In this document: positions 36,106 to 41,991 of the stretch, in pieces
Position numbering within the stretch: position 1 is the first letter of the stretch
How the letters are laid out: every line of letters starts with the position of its first letter
NCBI GenBank assembly: GCA_014376695.1
Contig: JACMRA010000004.1
Span: 1-41,991, forward strand
Length of the DNA: 41,991 bases
From: Minisyncoccota bacterium
Lineage (GTDB): Bacteria; Patescibacteriota; JACMRA01
Reading direction: 5' to 3'
Program-made: the position numbers and the translations under genes
The notes under the pieces: model-generated
What the model was told of the DNA's origin: nothing
The model's database searches: none
The model's input: only the letters and a program-made list of their open reading frames with translations

Positions 36106-36534
36106 ATGACTCCACAGCTCACCAAAACCATCGCTAACATAATAACTTCTAATCTAATTGCCCTAGCTACAAAGCTAGGCCGGCCACTAGAAACCCTGCT
36201 TACCAAAAGCCAATTAATCGAATTAGCCCAGCTATTCCAAGACCAAAGTATCAATAATCAAGGACTGCAAGTGGCCATCGAACATTTAATCGCCAATCCG
36301 TCTGACACGGTAACCAGCACAGTAAAATCGCTCAATCTAATGCAGGTCAATGACGAATCAGCTCTAATTGGCTACGTACAAACAGTAATTAATAACAGCC
36401 CCAAACAAGTCGAAGAATTCAAAGCTGGTAAGCTAAATATTATTGGCTATTTAGTCGGGCAATGTATGAAAGAGTCCAACAAATCAGGTAATCCAGCCAA
36501 ATTCAAAGAACTTCTTGAAAAAGAGCTAAGCTAA
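36106..36534 (+). CDS. Stand-alone GatB/YqeY tail domain
   Basis: This 142-aa protein ends in a clear GatB C-terminal (YqeY-type) domain: ALIGYVQTVINNSPKQVEEF, KAGKLNIIGYLVGQCMKES and GNPAKFKELLEKELS. In GatCAB this helical tail binds tRNA during transamidation of Glu-tRNA-Gln or Asp-tRNA-Asn. The GatB catalytic cradle is absent. The first 75 residues are helical and may be the other half of the tail fold. It could be a YqeY-like free protein, or the surviving end of a broken gatB. It stops 2 bp before the next ATG, so the two are translationally linked. A TAGAAT box about 20 bp before the ATG may be its -10. Confidence 0.8.
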   Translation: MTPQLTKTIANIITSNLIALATKLGRPLETLLTKSQLIELAQLFQDQSINNQGLQVAIEHLIANPSDTVTSTVKSLNLMQVNDESALIGYVQTVINNSPKQVEEFKAGKLNIIGYLVGQCMKESNKSGNPAKFKELLEKELS

Positions 36535-36536
36535 AA

Positions 36537-38180
36537 ATGCCTGAAACCAAAAAAATCAAACTGGGCATTATAGGCTGTGGCAAGCACTGCGGCGCTCATC
36601 TAGTGGCCCTGCAAGAGTTAAGTCATCTATACGAAATTACCGCTCTTTGTGATATAGATCCAACTAGAATAGAAACCACAGCCCAAACTCTCGCAAATAG
36701 CTCCCAAATATTCCAAACAACCGATTATCAAAAACTTATTGACAACCCAAACGTGGAGGCCATAATTATCGTAACCCAAACCGTAACTCACCTTGAGATT
36801 ATAGAATATGCAATCCAAGGCCAAAAACCGGCTCTAACCGAAAAACCGCTCGGCATCAACCTCGAACAAGTTGATAAAATAATCCAGTTGGCCCTTACGC
36901 GAGGTAGTTTGGTAATGCCGGCTCTAGAATATCGACATAGTGCGGCCTTTGGTAATCTCTACAACTATATCCAAAGCAACAAAATGCAAGGGACTCAATT
37001 TATATCTTGCAGCGAACTTCGGGATAACTTTTTTTTGCCGTGGTTCTATGACAGCCGACTATCTGGCGGGGCGGTTAACGATAAGCTAATCCATATTATA
37101 GATCTGATTACAATAATATTTAGTCCGTCAAGACCGATTGGCGTTTATGCTCTTGGCTCGCAAGACAGGTTCAAAACAGGTTCCAAAATCGAAGGATTAT
37201 TTGAGCAAGAGCACGATTTGGACTACAACGATACGGTCGACAATGCAATGATAATTATCGAATTCCAAGACGGCAAAAAAGCTAATATCGCTTTTAATAT
37301 GACACACCAAATGCCGGTTGAGGGTATGAGTATCACCGTAACGGGTACCAACGGACACTATTGCAAGATTGATAATTTGGATACTAGCGATCTGATTTTT
37401 AGTCACAATTTTGATGGGGTTGTTGGTAGTTATCAGCTCGACAGTCCAGATGATATTGATATTAACGGTATCTTGCACCCAGGAACAAAAAGAATGTATC
37501 AACTCTTTGCCCAGATGCTTGCCAAGGATGACAAAAAGGCTTGTAATTGGCGACAAATTCGAGATGCCCACAGTATAACCATGGCAACTAAACTATCAAT
37601 CGAGGAATCGCGACGTGTGGATATCGAGTCCGAATTTTTTAATCCCGAAATCGAAAATCTCTTGAGTGAGTTTGATAAGCCCGTTGAAGTCAACTACCCT
37701 GAATACCCGTTAATTCCCATCCACACCAACTCCAAAAAAATCCTACGACGTAACTGGCTAAGAATTCTGCGACACCTCCCACTGGCCAAGCGTATAAAAT
37801 CCGAAAAAAATATCCTCAGACTAAATCAAGACAATATCTCCCAGCTGATTACAATTTTAACCCAGTCCTCGGCCTACAACCTAGACAAAAAACAAGACCT
37901 AATTCTTCAGATGAACTTGCCCTATTCATCGATATTTATAAATATTCAAGATGGTGATATCAAGATAACTAAACGCCTCCTAAATTCCAATACCCCGAAG
38001 ATTAATTTTAGCCTCAACGAATCTGGCTATATTAACTTTGCCACGGGGATGTCTATTAATAGACTGTATGTCACAAAGCAACTCCAGGTTAGTGGCGATG
38101 TACAGGTCGCTCGTGAGTATCAGCATTTTTTTAGTGATTTACTTGCAGAGATCCGACAATTGATTAAAGTCCAAAAATAA
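36537..38180 (+). CDS. Gfo/Idh/MocA oxidoreductase fused to an SCP2-like domain
   Basis: A 547-aa fusion. Residues 1-350 are a Gfo/Idh/MocA NAD(P)-dependent sugar oxidoreductase: Rossmann motif LGIIGCGKHCGAH (about 8-20), ITALCDIDPTRIE, the EKPLG signature near 101-105, and the substrate-domain helix GGAVNDKLIHIIDL near 178-191. Such enzymes oxidise or reduce nucleotide sugars and inositols. After a basic linker (KKILRRNWLRILRHLPLAKRIK), residues about 430-545 resemble an SCP2 domain, with IFINIQDGDIKI, INFATGMSINRLYVTKQLQVSG and DVQVAREYQHFFSDLL, a fold that binds lipids. The fusion could tether a sugar-modifying enzyme to a lipid-linked substrate; that is inference. It sits between the GatB tail and lgt. 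Confidence 0.85.
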   Translation: MPETKKIKLGIIGCGKHCGAHLVALQELSHLYEITALCDIDPTRIETTAQTLANSSQIFQTTDYQKLIDNPNVEAIIIVTQTVTHLEIIEYAIQGQKPALTEKPLGINLEQVDKIIQLALTRGSLVMPALEYRHSAAFGNLYNYIQSNKMQGTQFISCSELRDNFFLPWFYDSRLSGGAVNDKLIHIIDLITIIFSPSRPIGVYALGSQDRFKTGSKIEGLFEQEHDLDYNDTVDNAMIIIEFQDGKKANIAFNMTHQMPVEGMSITVTGTNGHYCKIDNLDTSDLIFSHNFDGVVGSYQLDSPDDIDINGILHPGTKRMYQLFAQMLAKDDKKACNWRQIRDAHSITMATKLSIEESRRVDIESEFFNPEIENLLSEFDKPVEVNYPEYPLIPIHTNSKKILRRNWLRILRHLPLAKRIKSEKNILRLNQDNISQLITILTQSSAYNLDKKQDLILQMNLPYSSIFINIQDGDIKITKRLLNSNTPKINFSLNESGYINFATGMSINRLYVTKQLQVSGDVQVAREYQHFFSDLLAEIRQLIKVQK

Positions 38181-38194
38181 TCTATAAAGCTTCT

Positions 38195-39202
38195 ATGTCC
38201 AACCAAAAACCACTTACCCCCCGCAAACTAAGCATAATTCTAGCCATCTTATTTGGGATTTTGGCATTAGGACTCTTTGAACCGCTTCGGCTAGTGTTTG
38301 CTGGTGAGTGGAAATTACAACAACAGTTTAATTGGTTCAATTTTAAGGATTTACCGCCGTTTAACAGTGACCTATTTCACGATTTGCCGATTGGTATGAT
38401 TAGTCTGAGGTTTTATTCGCTGCTGATGCTGGCTGGAATTTTGGCCGGTTATGCTTTGACTACTTTTTTGGCCAAGTTTCACTTTATCGCCTCTACGATT
38501 ATTGACCGGCTTTTGATTGGAGTGCTTGTCTCGGGACTTGTTGGAGCAAGGCTTCTGTTTGTGGCTTTCAATTGGGATCAATTCTCCGCTGATCCGCTCA
38601 ACGTGGTGATGACTATTCAGCAAGGCGGCTTAGCTATTTTTGGCGGGTTTATTGGGTCTGGATTGTATTTGCTTATGTACACTAAGCAGTTTCGATTTAA
38701 TTTTTGGGAATTTCTTGACATTATAGCCCCTGGGGTTTTATTGGGGCAAATTATCGCCCGCTGGGGGAACTTTTTCAATTACGAAGCCTATGGCCCTTCC
38801 ACTTCGGTTTTTTGGAAGATGTTTGTACCCGACATTGCCAATATTACAGCCAATATTAATCAGCGATATTTTCATCCTACGTTTTTGTACGAGATTATTC
38901 CAAACTGCTTTTTGCTTATTGGTATTTTGGCTATTTATACCTCACTAACTCGCAAACGCTCTGGCTTAGTATTTGCTATCTGGGCTGTTGGTTACGGGGC
39001 GATTAGATTTGTTGTTGAGTTCTGGCGACTAGATGCTCTCAAATTCAAATTACCCGCCCCTATCAATTACGGCGTATTCGAATACCCTAATTTTTTGGTT
39101 AGTCAGGTTCTAGCCTTGGTTCTAATAATTTTTGGCCTAGTAACTTACTATTATCGCAGCCGAGTCTTCTTCAACAAAAAAGGACTACAAGAAATTAGAT
39201 AA
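38195..39202 (+). CDS. lgt: Prolipoprotein diacylglyceryl transferase
   Basis: Lgt moves diacylglycerol from phosphatidylglycerol to the lipobox cysteine of prolipoproteins, the first lipoprotein maturation step, in the cytoplasmic membrane. The 335-aa protein has about seven spans. The Lgt signature ARWGNFFNYEAYG is near residues 189-201, and HPTFLYE (about 229-235) and RFVVEFWR (about 267-274) supply the other conserved residues. An N-terminal span before the Lgt core and the loop DIANITANINQ are extra relative to short Lgt proteins. A small lipoprotein with a good lipobox is encoded 1.7 kb downstream. It begins 14 bp after the oxidoreductase gene, with no SD. Confidence 0.95.
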   Translation: MSNQKPLTPRKLSIILAILFGILALGLFEPLRLVFAGEWKLQQQFNWFNFKDLPPFNSDLFHDLPIGMISLRFYSLLMLAGILAGYALTTFLAKFHFIASTIIDRLLIGVLVSGLVGARLLFVAFNWDQFSADPLNVVMTIQQGGLAIFGGFIGSGLYLLMYTKQFRFNFWEFLDIIAPGVLLGQIIARWGNFFNYEAYGPSTSVFWKMFVPDIANITANINQRYFHPTFLYEIIPNCFLLIGILAIYTSLTRKRSGLVFAIWAVGYGAIRFVVEFWRLDALKFKLPAPINYGVFEYPNFLVSQVLALVLIIFGLVTYYYRSRVFFNKKGLQEIR

Positions 39203-39221
39203 GACCAGTTAGATGTAATTC

Positions 39222-39250
39222 TTGACTTTTTGATAGATAGCTAATACAGT
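39222..39250 (+). promoter_or_regulatory. Promoter of sugar-phosphate transferase gene
   Basis: TTGACT (39222-39227), 17 bp, TACAGT (39245-39250). A perfect TATAAT also lies at 39256-39261 just before the ATG at 39265. Either choice gives a leader under 10 nt or none. Confidence 0.6.
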
Positions 39251-39264
39251 TTGGTTATAATAAT

Positions 39265-40725
39265 ATGCTCAGCCTCGCCCACTCCCGCCAAATCTGGAAA
39301 ACCGCTTTTTTGCCTATTCTTGACCTCTCAAACCTCCTTTTAGCTGCCGCTCTTGCCTACTGGATCCGTTACGATTTACTCGAAAGCACGTTCAACCCCG
39401 TCAAGCGGATTTTTGGCCAGCAATATGTCTGGTTATCTTGTATCGTAGCAATTGCGATTATTGCAATTTGGATAATTATGGGGGTGTATCGAGTCTTTAA
39501 TAAGCCGACTCTTTGGCAAATCATTCTCAATACCAATATTGGAGTTTGGCTGGCCATGTTAGGTTCGATTACGTATCTATATTTCAACGAATATATTCGA
39601 GCTAGTTTTGAGACGGGTGGATTCGATGTTTCACGATTTATTCTCGGGGTTGTTGGATTTTTGGCTATTGGAACAGTCTTATTGGGTCGCTTAGCCGCCT
39701 GGTATTTCGAAAAATTGTTCTATATTTTTTGGCCGCGCGCGCGTACGCAAATCGCCCTTATCGGCAAACAGAATTTAGACTTAATTAGCGAATTATCCCG
39801 CCGAGAGGATATTAGCAGAATCCATAGCTTTACCAAGCTTAGTACTGATAGCTTTACTCAACTCCAGGATCTAATTTTTGCGGGCAATCTCAGCGAGATT
39901 TATCTATGCTCACTCAATGACTCCGAATTAGAATCGGAACTGGCTCTGCTGGCCGAGCGACACAAAATCCGCTTTGTTTTTAGTCCTCAAGGCTACGAAA
40001 TTCTCAAGGCTTTCAAAGTTCGACCCCTCCGGATACGCGGCATGTACTTTTTTGAAATGTATTACTCGGCCTTAGAAGGTTGGCCAGTAGTTGGTAAGCG
40101 GGTGTTCGATTTGCTAATTTCGCTTAGTTTTATCCTTATTTTTGGTTGGTTATATCTTTTACTAGCCTTGGCAATTAAACTGGACTCTCCGGGCAATGTC
40201 TTCTATTCGTCTGAGCGAGTTGGTCCAAACGGGCAAGTTTTTAAGATGTTTAAGTTTCGCAGGTTTAAGTCAGAATATTGCACCAGCGAACTAGATCCCA
40301 AAGCCAAAAAAGCCCTCGAATACGAGCAAGAACTCATCAAAAAAGGCGGTAAAGAAGCCGACCGAGGAGCCTTATACAAGATCAAGGACGATCCTCGTAT
40401 GACCCGAGTTGGCAAATTCTTAGAACAAACTTCTCTGGATGAAATTCCCCAATTCTTCAATGTGGTACTTGGCAGCCTCTCCCTCGTCGGGCCACGGGCT
40501 CACCAGCCACGCGAAGTCAAAAAATACACCAAATCCCAATACAAAGTCCTCAATATCAAACCCGGTATCACCGGCTACGCCCAAATCAACGGCCGCTCGG
40601 ATCTAAGCTTCGAACGTGAAGTTCAGTACGATACTTGGTACGTAGAAAATTGGAACTTTTGGCTAGATGTTATAATCCTAATCAAAACCCCGTTGATTAT
40701 CCTATTTAAGCGGCACGGGAATTAA
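39265..40725 (+). CDS. Polyprenyl glycosylphosphotransferase (bacterial sugar transferase)
   Basis: A 486-aa initiating transferase that moves a sugar 1-phosphate from a nucleotide sugar onto undecaprenyl phosphate, starting glycan assembly at the inner membrane face. Four N-terminal spans (residues about 10-150), a nucleotide-binding-like middle domain, a further span near 283-310, and the catalytic C-terminal domain follow the WbaP/EpsE layout. Catalytic landmarks are KRVFDLLISL, KMFKFRRFKSE, the DxxP-like RMTRVGKFLEQTSLDEIPQ (about 375-395), VVLGSLSLVGPRAHQP, GITGYAQINGRSD and YDTWYVENWNFWLD. It is the natural first step for the glycan whose flippase, GT4 and Gmd lie at 12501-16602. Confidence 0.93.
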   Translation: MLSLAHSRQIWKTAFLPILDLSNLLLAAALAYWIRYDLLESTFNPVKRIFGQQYVWLSCIVAIAIIAIWIIMGVYRVFNKPTLWQIILNTNIGVWLAMLGSITYLYFNEYIRASFETGGFDVSRFILGVVGFLAIGTVLLGRLAAWYFEKLFYIFWPRARTQIALIGKQNLDLISELSRREDISRIHSFTKLSTDSFTQLQDLIFAGNLSEIYLCSLNDSELESELALLAERHKIRFVFSPQGYEILKAFKVRPLRIRGMYFFEMYYSALEGWPVVGKRVFDLLISLSFILIFGWLYLLLALAIKLDSPGNVFYSSERVGPNGQVFKMFKFRRFKSEYCTSELDPKAKKALEYEQELIKKGGKEADRGALYKIKDDPRMTRVGKFLEQTSLDEIPQFFNVVLGSLSLVGPRAHQPREVKKYTKSQYKVLNIKPGITGYAQINGRSDLSFEREVQYDTWYVENWNFWLDVIILIKTPLIILFKRHGN

Positions 40726-40852
40726 ACATAGTCAGATGCTGCCCTAAGTAAAAAGACTTAAATTTACGGATCATTGGTAAAAATCACTTGTCAAATACTG
40801 ATTAGTGTGTTTTTATACTATGGATGTGCGCCAAGATTTGGGGGAGAGTTTC

Positions 40853-40999
40853 ATGAAATTTAGTTTACCGTTCTTGTTATTCTTGTCGGTGATGGTGGCG
40901 TTGTCGGTGATGTTGGCCGGCTGCGACGAGCGATATCCTCGCCCTAGACCTACGCCCATCCCCAGTCCAATCTCAAAAGTGATCATTCCAGCTCGCTGA
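40853..40999 (+). CDS. Small lipoprotein
   Basis: A 48-aa prolipoprotein. The frame is open from a GTG at 40805 and an ATG at 40820, but ATG 40853 is chosen. It directly precedes a standard signal peptide (MKFSLPFLLFLSVMVALSVM) and is preceded by GGGGGAG, one of the few real Shine-Dalgarno sites here. A TATACT -10 box lies at 40814-40819. The lipobox is LAGC, with Cys at residue 24. Only 24 residues would remain after cleavage: DERYPRPRPTPIPSP followed by ISKVIIPAR, a proline-rich extended tail. It is a direct candidate substrate for the Lgt in this window. The job is unknown; such short lipopeptides can be entry-exclusion or lysis-type proteins or mere surface anchors. Confidence 0.75.
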   Translation: MKFSLPFLLFLSVMVALSVMLAGCDERYPRPRPTPIPSPISKVIIPAR

Positions 41000-41055
41000 A
41001 AAGTTAGTTAAAATATGGCATCTATGTAATTATAGGTGTCTTTTGTTTTGTCTAA

Positions 41056-41376
41056 TCATACAGCCCCCCCCCCAGCTCCCTAATCACTACCGTACTCTCA
41101 TAAACATCCAACAACTCAATAAAAAATCTGTATGGAATTGCAATCCGTTGCCTAGTTAAGGTATTTCCTTGATAGCGTTCGAAGTATAAGTCAACTCTAT
41201 TCGAAGCCAGTGGCCTAGATTTTTGACAATATCAGGGTTGAGATTTTGCTTGTTTAAATACTTATTTTAAGTAGATTAAGAGTCATAGCAAAAGTATAAA
41301 GTATAAGGTGATGGTTATGATTTAGGGGTTCTATAAAGAAGTCAAATTTCTGATTAACAGTTGAATAACGGTATAA
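41056..41376 (-). pseudogene. Frameshifted coding remnant, possibly a rolling-circle Rep protein
   Basis: No intact gene fills 41000-41549, but the minus strand holds coding-like sequence in three successive frames. The first is KFDFFIEPLNHNHHLILYTF and onward to ISI-stop (about 41376-41255). The second is NKYLNKQNLNPDIVKNLGHW then LRIELTY (about 41265-41160). The third is ASNRVDLYFERYQGNTLTRQ then RIAIPYRFFIELLDVYESTV (about 41229-41056). Joining frames one and two gives an IYNK...GHWLRIEL pattern like the replication initiation factor family (Rep_trans, PF02486). At least two frameshifts are needed. A run of ten C (41064-41073) lies in the last codons. The sequence has decayed or the assembly contains errors; the family call is tentative. 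Confidence 0.4.
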
Positions 41377-41549
41377 TTATTGTATTTTTGATATTTTTTT
41401 GTATTCGGAATATTTCAAATAGCTAACTTCGGTTAATTGTTTGGTTTTACCGAACCTAAAATCTATCTCAAACGCGGATAAACTTCCCAGCTTAATATAA
41501 ATTTTTTGCAATATGATTAATCATTATAAAATACTCTTTAGGTATGTAC

Positions 41550-41855
41550 TCACCCTTTCGTACTCTTTTTAGTCTTATAATCAATCCCTTGCTTCTCTTC
41601 GACTATTTCAATTTTAGTAAGGATTGTCTCGATTTTATTCTTTCTAACCTCGTCAAAAGTCATAGCAAATAAAGTATTCATATAAAACAATTTGCCATTA
41701 AAATCTTTTTCACACCAATCTTCTAAATTATGCTCCGGTGTATTATTATCAAAATCCAGAATATATGAGTAAGAACAAAAGGTTCCGTTCTTATAAAAAT
41801 CTCCACCGTCAGCAAAGTAGTGTAGTTCTTTTTTTGGTTTTAATAATGAGTACAA
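41550..41855 (-). CDS. Hypothetical small protein
   Basis: I do not recognise this 101-aa frame. It starts at TTG 41855; no ATG is in frame. The open, protein-like frame continues upstream to about 41904 (SYTFVIGANWLYKILYSLL), so the real N-terminus may lie further up or the gene may be a remnant. The composition (aromatic-rich, many Asp/Asn/Lys; for example HYFADGGDFYKNGTFCSYSY and NLEDWCEKDF) looks like a folded cytoplasmic protein, and the C-terminus is Lys-rich. Base composition is more AT-rich than the neighbours, as is the whole region from 41300 on, which would suit acquired DNA. Confidence 0.5.
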   Translation of the reverse strand: MYSLLKPKKELHYFADGGDFYKNGTFCSYSYILDFDNNTPEHNLEDWCEKDFNGKLFYMNTLFAMTFDEVRKNKIETILTKIEIVEEKQGIDYKTKKSTKG

Positions 41856-41920
41856 TATTTTATATAACCAATTAGCCCCAATTACGAAAGTATAACTTGA
41901 TTAAAAACAGATAACAAAAT

Positions 41921-41958
41921 AGGGGTATAAACCTATGATGAAACAAGAATATACCCCT
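41921..41958. repeat. Inverted repeat around a start codon
   Basis: AGGGGTATA (41921-41929) and TATACCCCT (41950-41958) are perfect 9-bp inverted repeats separated by 20 bp that include ATGATG. This could be an operator or an RNA hairpin hiding the start codon. The arms share GGGGTATA/TATACCCC with the element ends in the 1-712 array. Confidence 0.6.
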
Positions 41959-41991
41959 AATCAAATTACTACCCAAACAAATGATATTACG
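41935..41991 (+). CDS. Start of a gene running off the window edge
   Basis: ATG at 41935 (or the adjacent ATG at 41938) opens a frame of 19 codons, MMKQEYTPNQITTQTNDIT, with no stop before the end. AGGGG lies about 10 nt upstream and could serve as an SD. Too short to identify. It is divergent from the small unknown gene. Confidence 0.45.
   Translation, partial: MMKQEYTPNQITTQTNDIT

Overview
The window most likely comes from a small, AT-rich bacterial genome of the Candidate Phyla Radiation (Patescibacteria) type. The evidence is a compact RpoB (1130 aa), an archaeal/eukaryotic-type tyrosyl-tRNA synthetase, almost no Shine-Dalgarno sequences, promoters of the form TTGACA-17 bp-TAnnnT placed very close to start codons, many unrecognised proteins, and standard use of TGA as stop. 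No single sequence here fixes the lineage, so this is inference from gene content and style.

Layout. 1-712 is a non-coding tandem array of three hairpin-forming, MITE-like elements. It lies next to the tmRNA gene ssrA (769-1302, minus), which is unusually long and may carry a 44-codon tag. 1392-8696 (plus) holds a small coiled-coil protein, the preprotein translocase ATPase SecA and two tandem ABC exporter half-transporters whose promoters look like duplicates. 8804-9130 is a small membrane protein. 9236-12408 (minus) is a large secreted repeat protein with a DUF11-like region, two repeat families and a dockerin-like C-terminus. It is split by a single-base frameshift.

12501-17089 (minus) is a surface-glycan cluster: GDP-mannose 4,6-dehydratase, a Wzx-like flippase, a GT4-type glycosyltransferase, a methyltransferase and a DUF4240-like protein. 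It is followed by tRNA-Arg(CCT) with its own promoter. 17371-23474 (plus) continues the envelope theme: a polyprenyl-phosphate-type GT2, two large GT-C-like membrane proteins, a GtrA-like protein and a DUF1003-like protein. 23577-26969 (minus) is rpoB, with no rpoC beside it and altered rifampicin-pocket residues.

27093-36534 is an accessory-looking stretch. It has a membrane-anchored protein, three large proteins I do not recognise (433, 480 and 648 aa), TyrRS, a small CxxC protein, and fragments of three housekeeping proteins: a RecJ middle piece, a TopA middle piece and a free-standing GatB tail domain. 36537-40999 (plus) returns to envelope work: a Gfo/Idh/MocA oxidoreductase fused to an SCP2-like domain, Lgt, a polyprenyl sugar-phosphate transferase and a 48-aa lipoprotein that would be an Lgt substrate. 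From 41000 to the end there is a frameshifted coding remnant resembling a rolling-circle Rep protein, a small unknown ORF, and the start of a gene that runs off the edge.

Together the glycan enzymes, flippase, GT-C proteins, sugar-phosphate transferase, SecA, Lgt and ABC exporters describe a cell that invests heavily in building and decorating its surface. The strongest leads for something new are the long tmRNA tag, the truncated TopA/RecJ pair behind its own promoter, the 648-aa repeat protein with a possible nuclease-like C-terminus, and the oxidoreductase-SCP2 fusion.
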